From an uncultured Eubacterium sp. (lineage in GTDB: Bacteria > Bacillota > Clostridia > Lachnospirales > CAG-274): 64,000 nucleotides of DNA. The stretch spans positions 1 through 64,000 of the forward strand of contig UQYD01000006.1 in the NCBI GenBank assembly GCA_900545305.1, in the 5' to 3' direction. The first letter of the stretch is position 1; every line of letters begins with the position of its first letter. A model generated the notes under the pieces. That model saw only the letters and a list, made by a program, of their open reading frames with translations. It was not told the origin of the DNA and did not search any database. Positions 15,503-24,444 of this stretch are shown here, piece by piece. The translations under genes and the position numbers were made by a program.

Positions 15503-16309
15503 GTGTTGGATAAGGTTATAATTAACAAGCTAGAATGTTTTGGAAAACACGGTGTTTTTAAAGAAGAAAACGTACTAGGACAGAAATTTGTTGTGTCAGC
15601 AGAAATGCTTGTATCTAGGTCATCAAATGACGATTTGGCTACAAGTGTAAACTACGGTGAGGTTAGCTTATTTATAGACAATATTGTCAGAAATAAGGTC
15701 TTTAAACTTATAGAAACTCTTGCAGAAAATATTGCTGAAGGTATACTGAAAAATTTTAATGTCCACGAAGTAACGGTAAAGGTGGAAAAGCCTTGGGCTC
15801 CTGTAGGCTTGCCTTTAGATAGTGCATCTGTTGAGATACACAGAAAGTGGAGCAAGTCTTACATTTCCTTTGGCTCAAATATGGGGGAAAAGTCAGAGTA
15901 TATTTCCAATGCCATTGAAAGTATAAAGGCTAATGAAAATATAAGAGTAAATAAGGTGTCAGATATTATTGTTACAAAGCCTTATGGTGGAGTAGAGCAG
16001 GACGACTTTTTAAATGGTTGTATGGAAATTGAAACACTTTATTTCCCAGAACAGTTACTTCACTTTTTACAGTCCCTTGAACAAGAGGCAAAAAGAGTGA
16101 GAAAGGTTCATTGGGGTCCTCGTACACTTGATTTGGATATTGTGCTTTATGAAGACGAAATTATAAACACAGAGGAATTGACAGTACCTCATATTGATAT
16201 GGAAAACAGGTACTTTGTTCTCAAACCTTTAAGTGACATTGCTCCTTATGCAATGCACCCAATTTTCCACAAGTCAGCAATACAAATGTACAAGGAATTA
16301 GAAAAATAG
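15503..16309 (+). CDS. folK: dihydroneopterin aldolase - HPPK fusion (FolB-FolK)
   Basis: A 268-residue bifunctional enzyme. Residues 1 to about 115 are dihydroneopterin aldolase (VIINKLECFGKHGVFKEENVLGQKFVVSAEM; later VKVEKPWAPVG). From about 120 it is 6-hydroxymethyl-dihydropterin pyrophosphokinase (YISFGSNMGEKSEYI; VRKVHWGPRTLDLDIVLY). It carries out the two steps before FolP. GTG start with AAGGAG 5 bases upstream, overlapping the folP stop. The operon lacks folE, which must be elsewhere. Confidence 0.95.
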   Translation: MLDKVIINKLECFGKHGVFKEENVLGQKFVVSAEMLVSRSSNDDLATSVNYGEVSLFIDNIVRNKVFKLIETLAENIAEGILKNFNVHEVTVKVEKPWAPVGLPLDSASVEIHRKWSKSYISFGSNMGEKSEYISNAIESIKANENIRVNKVSDIIVTKPYGGVEQDDFLNGCMEIETLYFPEQLLHFLQSLEQEAKRVRKVHWGPRTLDLDIVLYEDEIINTEELTVPHIDMENRYFVLKPLSDIAPYAMHPIFHKSAIQMYKELEK

Positions 16310-16317
16310 TTTTTAAG

Positions 16318-16352
16318 CCACATAAATAATTGAGTTTATGTGGTATTTTTTT
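16318..16352 (+). terminator. terminator of the folate operon
   Basis: CCACATAAA (16318-16326) pairs perfectly with TTTATGTGG (16335-16343) and is followed by TATTTTTTT. The ribosome site of the next small gene begins right after the T run. Confidence 0.9.
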
Positions 16353-16365
16353 AGGAGGTGTTTTT

Positions 16366-16626
16366 ATGTATGGAGAAGGTGGAAATCCATTTCCTCACGA
16401 CGGGGAACATGGTGCAGATTGTACTGGTTATGGCAGTTGTGATTGTGATGAGAAAAACTATGGCTATAGAGGTGGTGGCTCATCAGGAGGTTCTTCAGGA
16501 GATAATTCAGGCTGTTTAATAGTGGTAGCTTTAATTGTAGCAAGTATAGTAGCATATTCAATAAGTGAAATTTTAGGTACAATACTTTTAATTGTATTAG
16601 TAATTGGTATTCTCTGTACAAGATAG
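16366..16626 (+). CDS. small Gly/Ser-rich single-pass membrane protein
   Basis: An 86-residue protein with a hydrophilic Cys/Gly/Tyr-rich head (DCTGYGSCDCDEKNYGYRGGGSSGGSSG) and one or two hydrophobic C-terminal segments (CLIVVALIVASIVAYSISEILGTILLIVLVIGI). AGGAGGTG stands 6 bases before the ATG, so the gene is probably real. No family recognised. It lies between the folate terminator and a permease gene starting 4 bases later, suggesting some readthrough or co-expression with the permease. Confidence 0.6.
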   Translation: MYGEGGNPFPHDGEHGADCTGYGSCDCDEKNYGYRGGGSSGGSSGDNSGCLIVVALIVASIVAYSISEILGTILLIVLVIGILCTR

Positions 16627-16630
16627 TATT

Positions 16631-17740
16631 ATGGAAAAAATAAAGAAATTTTTGAAAAGTGATATAGTCTTTGCAGTTTCGGCAATACTGGCTTTTGTAA
16701 GCTGTTTTTTTGTACACCCTAGCAGAGATTATGTAGGTTATATTGATTTTAAGACATTGAGTTTGCTATTCTGTCTTATGATAACTGTATGTGGTTTCAG
16801 GAGTATAAATCTTTTTACGGCTTTGGGAAATGTACTTAGTAAAAAGGCTGATACTAACAGGAAAATTACATTTTTTATGGTTATACTTTGCTTCTTCTCA
16901 AGTATGTTTATTACAAATGATGTGGCACTTATAACATTTGTGCCTTTTACAATATTCTTCCTCAAATCTGTAAATGAAAGTAAGAGCATAGATAAAATTG
17001 TAATACTTGAAACTATTTCAGCAAATTTGGGCAGTATGCTTACTCCTGTAGGTAATCCACAAAACTTATATATTTACTCCATATCCAATATGTCAGTTGG
17101 AGAATTTATAGGCACAATGTTGCCTTTATCCACAGTTAGTTTAGTTTTAGTCCTTATTTTGTGTATAACTGTTAAAAATAAAAAGTTTGAAGTTGAAAAT
17201 ACAGAAAACAATGAAATTGTTGTGGATAAAAAGGGTGTTGCAGTGTATTGTGTGCTGTTTTTGCTTTGTATAGGCTGTGTACTTCATATTTTAAATTACA
17301 TATACCTTTTTGTTATAGTCAGCATTGTAATGGCTATTTACAATAAAAAACTGTTTTTAAAAGTAGATTACATACTGCTTTTGACTTTTGTGTTCTTTTT
17401 TGTGTTTATAGGTAATTTAAGCAATATGGAAAGTGTTAAAACTTTTCTTGAAAGTATAATAGACGGAAAGGAATTGTTTATAGGTGCATTTTTAAGCCAG
17501 TTTATAAGTAATGTGCCGGCAACAATACTTCTTTCGAAATTTACTGAAAACTATAAACAGCTTTTATATGGTGTCAATATTGGTGGTTTAGGCACTCTTA
17601 TAGGGTCTATGGCAAGTTTAATATCCTATAAATTTTATAGTCAGGAGGAGGGTGCAGATACTAAAAAATATTTAAAGGATTTTAGTATTTATGGCTTTTC
17701 TTTGTTGATTATTTTAATAGTATTTGCAATATTTATATAG
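16631..17740 (+). CDS. ArsB/SLC13-type anion permease
   Basis: A 369-residue integral membrane protein with about ten hydrophobic segments. It carries the ion-transporter superfamily signatures in two half-repeats: FITNDVALITFVPFTIFF with NLGSMLTPVGNPQNLYIY, and ISNVPATILLS with NIGGLGTLIGSMAS. These asparagine/glycine re-entrant loops bind substrate in ArsB, NhaD and DASS transporters. The anion is unknown. The ATG at 16631 has only a weak ribosome site and follows the small membrane protein by 4 bases. Confidence 0.8.
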   Translation: MEKIKKFLKSDIVFAVSAILAFVSCFFVHPSRDYVGYIDFKTLSLLFCLMITVCGFRSINLFTALGNVLSKKADTNRKITFFMVILCFFSSMFITNDVALITFVPFTIFFLKSVNESKSIDKIVILETISANLGSMLTPVGNPQNLYIYSISNMSVGEFIGTMLPLSTVSLVLVLILCITVKNKKFEVENTENNEIVVDKKGVAVYCVLFLLCIGCVLHILNYIYLFVIVSIVMAIYNKKLFLKVDYILLLTFVFFFVFIGNLSNMESVKTFLESIIDGKELFIGAFLSQFISNVPATILLSKFTENYKQLLYGVNIGGLGTLIGSMASLISYKFYSQEEGADTKKYLKDFSIYGFSLLIILIVFAIFI

Positions 17741-17741
17741 C

Positions 17742-17777
17742 AAAAAGTGGCTACCCATAAAGGTAACCACTTTTTTT
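17742..17777. terminator. bidirectional terminator between permease and phnX
   Basis: AAAAAGTGG.TACC / GGTA.CCACTTTTT hairpin with A-rich and T-rich flanks, between two convergent genes. Confidence 0.85.
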
Positions 17778-17804
17778 AGGAAAAATCAAAATATATTTTA
17801 AATA

Positions 17805-18575
17805 TTACTTTTCAATAATATCTAAAACCCCTCTAATATCTCTTACTACATAGTCAGCACCGGCATTTTTAAATTTCTTAGTGACTTCGTAGCAGAGCTT
17901 GTTCTGTTCTTCAGAAGAAAGAGCCTCAAATTCTTCTTGGCTTAATGCCATAAGTGAGCTACCTTCGATAATACCTATAGTAGTTACACCGGCATTTACG
18001 CCCTCTTTAATATCGGAAATAGTATCTCCAACCTTGATTACGCTTTTAACACTTGAAACTTTGAGATGTTCCATATTTTTGAAAATCATATAAGGATAAG
18101 GTCTACCGTAGTTTTCTGTGTCAGATGGGCTAAAGTAAATATCAGGAGTATAGCCAAGTTCTTCTGCCTTTGGTGCAACAATATCCATCATTTCGGCTGT
18201 ATATCCAGTAGTTGAGCCAATTTTAATACCCATTTCTCTGATTTTTGCTACTGTTTCAATAACATAAGGCTTTGGTTCTGCATAGTTTTTGAGAATTTCC
18301 ATAATGCCTCTTTCACTTTCTTCGTAAACGGCATCTACATCAGCCTCTGTCCACTTTCTGTTATGTACTTCTTCCCAAAGTTTAGAAATTCTTTCGCCTT
18401 TCATCATTGTTTCAATGTGGTCGTGTTTAAGCATACCCATTGGGGCACGAACCTCGTCAATAGTAGGTTCAATGCCAAATTTCTTAAATGCCTCAATAAA
18501 CGCCTTTACAGGAGCAAAACAGCCATAATCTACAGTTGTTCCTGCCCAGTCAAAAATAATACACTCTGTTTTCAT
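17805..18575 (-). CDS. phnX: phosphonoacetaldehyde hydrolase (phosphonatase)
   Basis: A 256-residue HAD-family enzyme that splits phosphonoacetaldehyde to acetaldehyde and phosphate. The N-terminal motif FDWAGTTVDYG supplies the Asp nucleophile; MGMLKHDHIETM carries the Schiff-base Lys specific to PhnX; KVGDTISDIKEGVNAG is the metal-binding third motif. Last gene of the 2-aminoethylphosphonate operon, one base after phnW, whose product makes its substrate. Confidence 0.97.
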   Translation of the reverse strand: MKTECIIFDWAGTTVDYGCFAPVKAFIEAFKKFGIEPTIDEVRAPMGMLKHDHIETMMKGERISKLWEEVHNRKWTEADVDAVYEESERGIMEILKNYAEPKPYVIETVAKIREMGIKIGSTTGYTAEMMDIVAPKAEELGYTPDIYFSPSDTENYGRPYPYMIFKNMEHLKVSSVKSVIKVGDTISDIKEGVNAGVTTIGIIEGSSLMALSQEEFEALSSEEQNKLCYEVTKKFKNAGADYVVRDIRGVLDIIEK

Positions 18576-18576
18576 A

Positions 18577-19668
18577 TTAGTTCTCCTTTAAAAATTCATT
18601 TATAATCTGGCAAAGTTTTTCAATATCTTCAGTATAAATTTCGCCAATGTTACCAATTCTGAAAGTGTTTGCATCTGTTACCTTACCTGGGTAAATAGCA
18701 TATCCTCTCTCCTTAATGTATGAATACATATCGGCAAAAGTGTAATTAGCATTTTCAGGGAAAAGGAAAGTTGTAATAATTGGTCCTTGTACACTCTGGT
18801 CAATATATGTGTCAAAGCCCATTTCTGCCATTTTAGAAATTAAAAGTCTGTTGTTTTCAGTATATCTCTTATTTCTGGCAGAAATACCACCCTCAGCTTT
18901 CATTTCGTCAATAGCCTTTGCAAAAGCTATTACTGTATGAGTAGGGGAAGTAAATCTCCACTTGCCGTCAATTTCCATTGTCTTATACTGGTCATATAAA
19001 TCAAGGGAAAGACTTCTGGCTGTACCCTTAGAGTTTTCAATAAGGTCTCGTCTGCCAATTATAAATGAAAATCCTGGAACACCCTGTATACACTTGTTTG
19101 CACTACTGATAATAAAGTCAATGCCCCATTCTTCAACAGGAATGTCTACACCACCAAAGCTACTCATAGCATCTGTAATGAATATTCTGCCTTTTTCTTT
19201 TACTACCTTTGCTACTGCCTCAATATCGTTTAAAATGCCGGAAGTTGTTTCACTATGTACCATAGAAACATGGGTTACATCAGGGTTTTCATCAAGAATT
19301 TCAGCTACCTTTTTGCTATCTGGAATTTTGTTATAATCTTCAAGATACATAATGTAATTGATTTTATTATGTTCTGCAATATCTGCCATTCTCTTGCCAT
19401 ATGCACCATTGGCAACAATGAGAAGTTTGTCACTATCCTTAATAACACTAGAGAGTACAGATTCTACACCGAAAGTACCACTACCCTGCATAAGTACACA
19501 AGCATATTTTTCTTTATTTGCGTGAGCAAGGTCTAAAAGCTCTGACTGAATTTTTTGAGTAATTTTCTTGTAGTCATCGTCCCATGTACAATGGTCAAAA
19601 AGCATTTCCTGCTTTACAGTATCAGTTGTAGTTAATGGTCCTGGTGTAAGTAATTTATAGTTCTTCAT
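18577..19668 (-). CDS. phnW: 2-aminoethylphosphonate-pyruvate aminotransferase
   Basis: A 363-residue class V PLP enzyme turning 2-aminoethylphosphonate plus pyruvate into phosphonoacetaldehyde plus alanine. Motifs: LLTPGPLTTTDTVK at the N-terminus, VHSETTSGI, FITDAMSSFGG and the PLP lysine in SSANKCIQGVPGFSF. Lies 2 bases after the binding protein and 1 base before phnX, so uptake, transamination and C-P cleavage are encoded in one message. Confidence 0.97.
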   Translation of the reverse strand: MKNYKLLTPGPLTTTDTVKQEMLFDHCTWDDDYKKITQKIQSELLDLAHANKEKYACVLMQGSGTFGVESVLSSVIKDSDKLLIVANGAYGKRMADIAEHNKINYIMYLEDYNKIPDSKKVAEILDENPDVTHVSMVHSETTSGILNDIEAVAKVVKEKGRIFITDAMSSFGGVDIPVEEWGIDFIISSANKCIQGVPGFSFIIGRRDLIENSKGTARSLSLDLYDQYKTMEIDGKWRFTSPTHTVIAFAKAIDEMKAEGGISARNKRYTENNRLLISKMAEMGFDTYIDQSVQGPIITTFLFPENANYTFADMYSYIKERGYAIYPGKVTDANTFRIGNIGEIYTEDIEKLCQIINEFLKEN

Positions 19669-19670
19669 TT

Positions 19671-20672
19671 TTAGTTTGCTCCTTTACATTCGTTTGATAA
19701 TTTCTTATGTTTGTCTAATAAATCAACAGTTAATTTTTCTGCAAATACCTTAGTATTGCCTGAAACGCTACTACTGTCAGTATTTTCGCCCTCATAAAGT
19801 GCCATTGGATATGTCTTTATAAGTTCTGCTCTACCTTTGTTAATAATGCAATCTGCCATTTCACTAGCAAGAGGATTTTCGTTTCCGTCTTTGTTTATAA
19901 GGGCAAGAGATTCAGTAAGAACATAGTTGCCCTCTGTTGGGTCTACATAGTCAATAGGTAAACCGTTGTTTTTATCAGCTATAGCCTGATGTCTTAAACC
20001 AAAGCCAATAGCAACTTCTCCAGCTCTTACCTTTTTAAGAGGACCTGAACCAGAATCTTCAAGGTGAGGGCCTGCGTTTTCGTAAATCTTTTTGAGAATT
20101 TCCTTTGTCTGGTCTTCGCCGTATGAAGATATGAGAGCCTGAATCATAAGCCAAGCAGTAGATGAACCCTCAATATCTGTTACAGATATAAAGCCTTTGT
20201 ATTCAGGATTAGCTAAATCCTTAATTGACTTAGGCATAGGAAGATTATTTTCTTTCATCATTTCAGTATTTACGATTAAAGCACCCTCCTGAGCTGTAAT
20301 AGGGGTGTAGTAAGATGGATACTGTTCCAAAGTTTTGTGAGGGAAGTCTAAGTCAAGGAACATATTGTTCTTTTCCTGAGCACTATCAATGTAGAAAGAA
20401 CTCATTGTAATTAAGTCTGCCTCAATGTTTTTACCCTCTGTCATAAGCTTGCCACCAAGTTCAGAAGTACCAAAAGTTTGGAAAAGGTATTTTCCGGCGT
20501 AACCATTGGCATCAAGAGTATCTTTCATAGCTGTTATTGCCTCGTCATCAGCATTAGAGTAAATAACAACCTGCTTTTCCCCACTTGTACCACAGGCTGT
20601 AAGTCCAAGACCTGAACAGAGAATAGCTACCGAAGTCAAAACAGTACCGATTTTGTAGATTAGTTTTTTCAT
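19671..20672 (-). CDS. 2-aminoethylphosphonate ABC transporter substrate-binding lipoprotein (PhnS-like)
   Basis: A 333-residue class of extracellular binding protein related to iron/2-AEP binders. It has a lipobox LGLTACG at about residues 24-30, then a mature domain starting QVVIYSNADDEAITAMKDTL. The 2-AEP assignment rests on context: it is sandwiched between a two-domain permease gene and phnW. It overlaps the permease gene by 4 bases. Confidence 0.88.
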   Translation of the reverse strand: MKKLIYKIGTVLTSVAILCSGLGLTACGTSGEKQVVIYSNADDEAITAMKDTLDANGYAGKYLFQTFGTSELGGKLMTEGKNIEADLITMSSFYIDSAQEKNNMFLDLDFPHKTLEQYPSYYTPITAQEGALIVNTEMMKENNLPMPKSIKDLANPEYKGFISVTDIEGSSTAWLMIQALISSYGEDQTKEILKKIYENAGPHLEDSGSGPLKKVRAGEVAIGFGLRHQAIADKNNGLPIDYVDPTEGNYVLTESLALINKDGNENPLASEMADCIINKGRAELIKTYPMALYEGENTDSSSVSGNTKVFAEKLTVDLLDKHKKLSNECKGAN

Positions 20673-22300
20673 TTTAATTTTCTCCTTTTATAATTAATAT
20701 ATAATTTAATAAAAATTTTTACTGCTATATTTGTTAAAAGCAAGAGAAGTGAAAGTACAAATATTTCGTTGAATTTTGAAATATGCTGCAATTCCTTTAT
20801 TTTAGTTGTGATTACACTTGTTCTTGCACCTACAAGGAATATTATGGCACTAACTGTTACCATAGCATTTACAAAGTAGTATTCGAAAACTTGAAGTATA
20901 GTAGGCATAGCATTTGGAGTTACAATTCTGATGATTGTTTTTATCCAACTATCGCCCATAAGCATTGCTGTTGTTTCCCAAGAGCTGTTCATTTTTTCTA
21001 AAGTACCTTTTAGCATTAAGTAAGGTGTTGAGAAGAAGTGAACTATATTACAAATTATGATAATGAAAAATGTGTTTTGTATAGGTGTTCCTGTAAATAC
21101 AAGGAGGAAAGCTATACCTAAGACCATACCAGGAATAGTGTTTGTAATAAGGGCTATTTTTTCAATGGTACCTTTAAACTTTAATTTACTTCTTGATGAA
21201 ATTAATGCACCACAATAGGCTATTAAAGTACCAAAAAGGGCTGTAAGCACACTAACTAAAATGGAATTTGTAAATACTCCTATAAGGGAACGGTCTGAAA
21301 ATACATTGTTTAAATTTTTCATTGAAAATACAATTCTGTAAGGCCATTCTTCAGCAAAAGGAACTACCACTATAACAGCAAATATTGAAAGCATTATCAA
21401 TATAATGACTATTGAAAGTCCTCCACAGACAAAATCCCTTACCTTGTTTTTCTTTATTTCCGGTTGTGAAATCTTGTTGTATCTTATGTTATATTTTTCA
21501 AGGTATGTTAAAAGTGAAATACTCAAAATAGATGGTAAAAGCATTGAAAGAGCAATTACTGCACCATTGTTGAAGTTTGGTACACTTCCCAGCATTTCAT
21601 TAAATAACAATGTGGCAACTACTTCGTATTCCCCACCAATAGATGCTGGAATACCAAAGTCTGTAAAGCTGAGAAAGAAGCATTGTATTACAGCAGCAGC
21701 TAAAGTTCCTAAAAGAGGTGAAATAACTGCAATCCATAGTGTTCTTATTTTGCTGTCGCCCATTATTCTGGAAACTGTAATAAAGCTTTTGTCTATGTAA
21801 AGCATAGTGTTATTTATAAGTATAAAGGCAATAGGCAAAGTGTATATAACATAGCCTAGTACAAGACCTTTAAAACCGTAAATATCAAATATTTGTTTAC
21901 CAAAAAGCTTTGTAATAAGTCCTTGTTTACCAAAGGAATATATAATGGCAAAACCGTATGTAATTGTAGGTAAAAGCATTGGTAAAACACCTAAAGTTTT
22001 AATGGTGCTTTTAATGCCCTTACAAAGGTTTGTGAAATTAATTGTATATGCCATAATAAAGGCTAGGAAAGTAGATAAAACACCACTAAACAGAGCCACT
22101 ACAAGGCTGTTGCCAAAGGCTTTGTAAAATCTCTTTTGCCCCAACATTTCCATATAGCTTTCAAAGGAAATGCCATTATCTGTAATAAAGGATTTTAAAA
22201 GAAGTGTTATAGTAGGTAAAAGCAGGAAAATTCCAAATATGGCTATTACAAATATAAATATAATTCTTAATTGTCTATTTTTTTGTTTACTCATAATCAA
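20669..22300 (-). CDS. two-domain ABC permease of the 2-aminoethylphosphonate transporter
   Basis: A 543-residue membrane protein containing two complete binding-protein-dependent permease domains, roughly residues 1-270 and 290-543, each with about six membrane segments. Each has the EAA-type loop region (SRIMGDSKIRTLWIAVISPLL and AMLMGDSWIKTIIRIVTPNA). Where 2-AEP systems use two separate permeases (PhnU and PhnV), here both are in one chain. The start is ATG directly after the ATPase stop. Confidence 0.88.
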   Translation of the reverse strand: MIMSKQKNRQLRIIFIFVIAIFGIFLLLPTITLLLKSFITDNGISFESYMEMLGQKRFYKAFGNSLVVALFSGVLSTFLAFIMAYTINFTNLCKGIKSTIKTLGVLPMLLPTITYGFAIIYSFGKQGLITKLFGKQIFDIYGFKGLVLGYVIYTLPIAFILINNTMLYIDKSFITVSRIMGDSKIRTLWIAVISPLLGTLAAAVIQCFFLSFTDFGIPASIGGEYEVVATLLFNEMLGSVPNFNNGAVIALSMLLPSILSISLLTYLEKYNIRYNKISQPEIKKNKVRDFVCGGLSIVIILIMLSIFAVIVVVPFAEEWPYRIVFSMKNLNNVFSDRSLIGVFTNSILVSVLTALFGTLIAYCGALISSRSKLKFKGTIEKIALITNTIPGMVLGIAFLLVFTGTPIQNTFFIIIICNIVHFFSTPYLMLKGTLEKMNSSWETTAMLMGDSWIKTIIRIVTPNAMPTILQVFEYYFVNAMVTVSAIIFLVGARTSVITTKIKELQHISKFNEIFVLSLLLLLTNIAVKIFIKLYINYKRRKLK

Positions 22301-23062
22301 TCACCTAAAAACAACTTCGCTTGAGTTGAAAAGAGAGAAAATGTTGTTTTTCTTTATTTCTAACTGGTTTAAAATGAATTTTTTTACAAAATCATTTTTA
22401 GGGGCGTGTATTATTTCTTCTGGCTTGCCAAATTGTGAAATTTCGCCATGGTCTATAATAAGAACTTTGTCTGAAAGTGTAAGAGCTTCCTCTGGGTCGT
22501 GGGTAACAATAATAGTAGTAAGATTGAAATCCTTTGCTATTGTCTTGATTTTTTCTTTTATAGACTCTTTTATAACACCGTCTAAGGCACTTAAAGGTTC
22601 ATCTAAAAGAAGAATTTTAGGCTTCATAACCATTGTTCTGGCAAGAGCTACCCTCTGTTTTTGACCACCAGAAAGCTGGTTGATATTTTTATTGAGATGT
22701 TCCTCAAGACCTAAAAGCTTAATTAAGTCATCAACTTCTTCCTTTGAAGAAATGTTTGGCTTGTTTCTTAAACCATAAGTTATATTTTCGTAGGCATTGA
22801 GATTTGGGAAAAGGGCATAGTCCTGAAATACTATATTAAAGCCTCTTTTTTCCATAGGTACTTTTGTAATATCTTTTCCGTCTAGTATTAAATTACCATT
22901 TTCAATATCAGTTATTCCTAATATAAGGTTAAGAAGTGTTGTTTTGCCACTACCTGAAGGACCTAATATTGAAACAATTTCGCCGTTATTTATGGAAAGG
23001 GATACATTTTTCAGAATTATGTTTTTCCCAAAGGATTTTCTGATGTTTTTTAATTCAAGCAT
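22301..23062 (-). CDS. ABC transporter ATP-binding protein for 2-aminoethylphosphonate (PhnT-like)
   Basis: A 253-residue ATPase with Walker A GPSGSGKTT, the Q-loop VFQDYALFPNLNAYEN, signature LSGGQKQR, Walker B ILLLDEPLSALD and the H-loop IIVTHDPEEAL. It energises the adjoining two-domain permease. First gene of the operon (ATPase - permease - binding protein - phnW - phnX), with a promoter 23101-23129 and CGGAGG before its ATG. Confidence 0.92.
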   Translation of the reverse strand: MLELKNIRKSFGKNIILKNVSLSINNGEIVSILGPSGSGKTTLLNLILGITDIENGNLILDGKDITKVPMEKRGFNIVFQDYALFPNLNAYENITYGLRNKPNISSKEEVDDLIKLLGLEEHLNKNINQLSGGQKQRVALARTMVMKPKILLLDEPLSALDGVIKESIKEKIKTIAKDFNLTTIIVTHDPEEALTLSDKVLIIDHGEISQFGKPEEIIHAPKNDFVKKFILNQLEIKKNNIFSLFNSSEVVFR

Positions 23063-23100
23063 ATTTACCTCCGTTTGTTTTGCTTTGCGTTACAAGTTGC

Positions 23101-23129
23101 ATTATATTTTTGAAAACAAGTTTAAACAA
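23101..23129 (-). promoter_or_regulatory. promoter of the 2-aminoethylphosphonate operon
   Basis: On the minus strand TTGTTT and TATAAT with a 17-base spacer, about 40 bases before the ATPase start. The palindrome at 23185-23199 lies about 55 bases upstream of the -35. Confidence 0.7.
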
Positions 23130-23184
23130 GCAAATCCAGGTTAAGGCTTTGTAAAGTAAAAGTAAAAAACAGCCAGAAAATAAA

Positions 23185-23199
23185 TGTAGAAAATCTACA
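23185..23199. promoter_or_regulatory. candidate RpiR-family operator (also the arm of a terminator)
   Basis: A perfect 15-bp palindrome TGTAGAAAATCTACA, extended by AAA/TTT flanks. Its TGTA-N7-TACA form is that of HexR-type RpiR operators, and a 13/15 match lies in front of the RpiR gene at 24097-24111. Read on the minus strand it is also a hairpin followed by a T-rich run, just after the rpiR stop, so it may double as that gene's terminator. Confidence 0.5.
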
Positions 23200-23206
23200 T
23201 TTTTTC

Positions 23207-24088
23207 TTACTGTTTAGCAACCATAAGGTCAAGATTTTGTATAAGTTCTTTGTTTTTATCAAGCCTTTTGGTGTACTTATTGTAGTCACTTGTAATAAGA
23301 CCAATATATATCATATCAATAATGGCAAGCTGTGCGGTTCTGGAGAATATAGCATCGCCATAAAAATACTGTCTGTTACTGGAGTATATTGTAATATCGG
23401 CAAATTTACTTATGGGAGATTTATTGAAATTTGTAAGTGCTACTGTAGTTGCATCGGCTTTTTTAGCTGTTTTTAGGTTTTCTACAGTAATAGAAGAATA
23501 GCCAGAGTAGGATATACCAATAGCAACACTCCCTTTTTTCAGATTAGAGGCGTTTACCTTTTGCAAGTATGGGTCGGAATTATATGTACAGTTAAAGCCT
23601 AAATATGAAAGTTTAACAGTCAAATCCATAGCAACTACAGATGAATTTTCTATAGCAAATATAGTTATATTTTTGGCTTTTTTTAATATATTTATAAGAT
23701 GGCTGAAGTCATTAGAAGATATGGATTTAAGTGAAGTTTCCAAAAGAGAAATTGCTGTAGCAGTTATTTTTGCAGGAATATCCTCAACTTTTTCATTACC
23801 GGTAAGCTCAAATCCGTCCATAGGATTTAGCTTTTTAGGTGTTGTATTGTTTTGTAAAAGGGTGTATTTAAGCTCTTTAAAACCTTTGTAGCCTAAAGCT
23901 CTTGCAAATCTTATTATTGTTGGTTGGCTAATGTTAGCTTTTTCGGACATTTTAGAAATAGATAGGTTTTCGTAATTCTTTTTATAGTTTAAAATGTAGT
24001 CGGCAGCGACTTTTTCTGATTTACTAAGTTCAGAGTATTTTTTTTGTATATTAAACAAAACTGTATTTTCCATATTTTTTGCCTCCAT
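23207..24088 (-). CDS. RpiR/MurR-family transcriptional regulator
   Basis: A 293-residue regulator. The N-terminal helix-turn-helix domain (about 1-80: YSELSKSEKVAADYILN...NISQPTIIRFARALGYKGFKELKY) is followed by a SIS phosphosugar-binding domain (about 125-260). Situated directly upstream of the 2-aminoethylphosphonate operon on the same strand and divergent from a permease, so either may be its target. The ligand is unknown. Confidence 0.92.
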   Translation of the reverse strand: MEAKNMENTVLFNIQKKYSELSKSEKVAADYILNYKKNYENLSISKMSEKANISQPTIIRFARALGYKGFKELKYTLLQNNTTPKKLNPMDGFELTGNEKVEDIPAKITATAISLLETSLKSISSNDFSHLINILKKAKNITIFAIENSSVVAMDLTVKLSYLGFNCTYNSDPYLQKVNASNLKKGSVAIGISYSGYSSITVENLKTAKKADATTVALTNFNKSPISKFADITIYSSNRQYFYGDAIFSRTAQLAIIDMIYIGLITSDYNKYTKRLDKNKELIQNLDLMVAKQ

Positions 24089-24096
24089 AATTTTTA

Positions 24097-24111
24097 AGTA
24101 GAAAAACTACA
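24097..24111. promoter_or_regulatory. second candidate RpiR operator in the rpiR leader
   Basis: AGTAGAAAAACTACA, matching 13 of 15 positions of the palindrome at 23185-23199, lies 9 bases upstream of the rpiR ATG. That position suits autorepression. Confidence 0.45.
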
Positions 24112-24379
24112 AAAAAATATATAAAATTGATAATATAATATTATAGTATATAAAAAAATATTGCAATAAATATATTTATTTGGCAGGTAAAACTTTTATA
24201 AAGTAAGTAATAACAATGTAAAATCTATAAATAGAAAATGTATAATTATAAAATTGAAAAATATAATAAATTGTGATTTTATTGTTAGACATTGTTATTT
24301 TTTAGACAAAATGCCTAAAAAACTGTAGTATAACATATGTTTTATATGAAATATAGCCTAAAAAATATGTTTATAAATA

Positions 24380-24408
24380 TTGAATAGTAAGAAAAACTGC
24401 CGTATAAT
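24380..24408 (+). promoter_or_regulatory. promoter of the permease at 24445
   Basis: TTGAAT (24380-24385) and TATAAT (24403-24408), 17-base spacer. The 356-base spacer 24089-24444 holds this, the RpiR-type site and AT-rich sequence. Confidence 0.75.
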
Positions 24409-24444
24409 GATTTTGAAAATAAAAAAACATAAATGGAGGAAATT

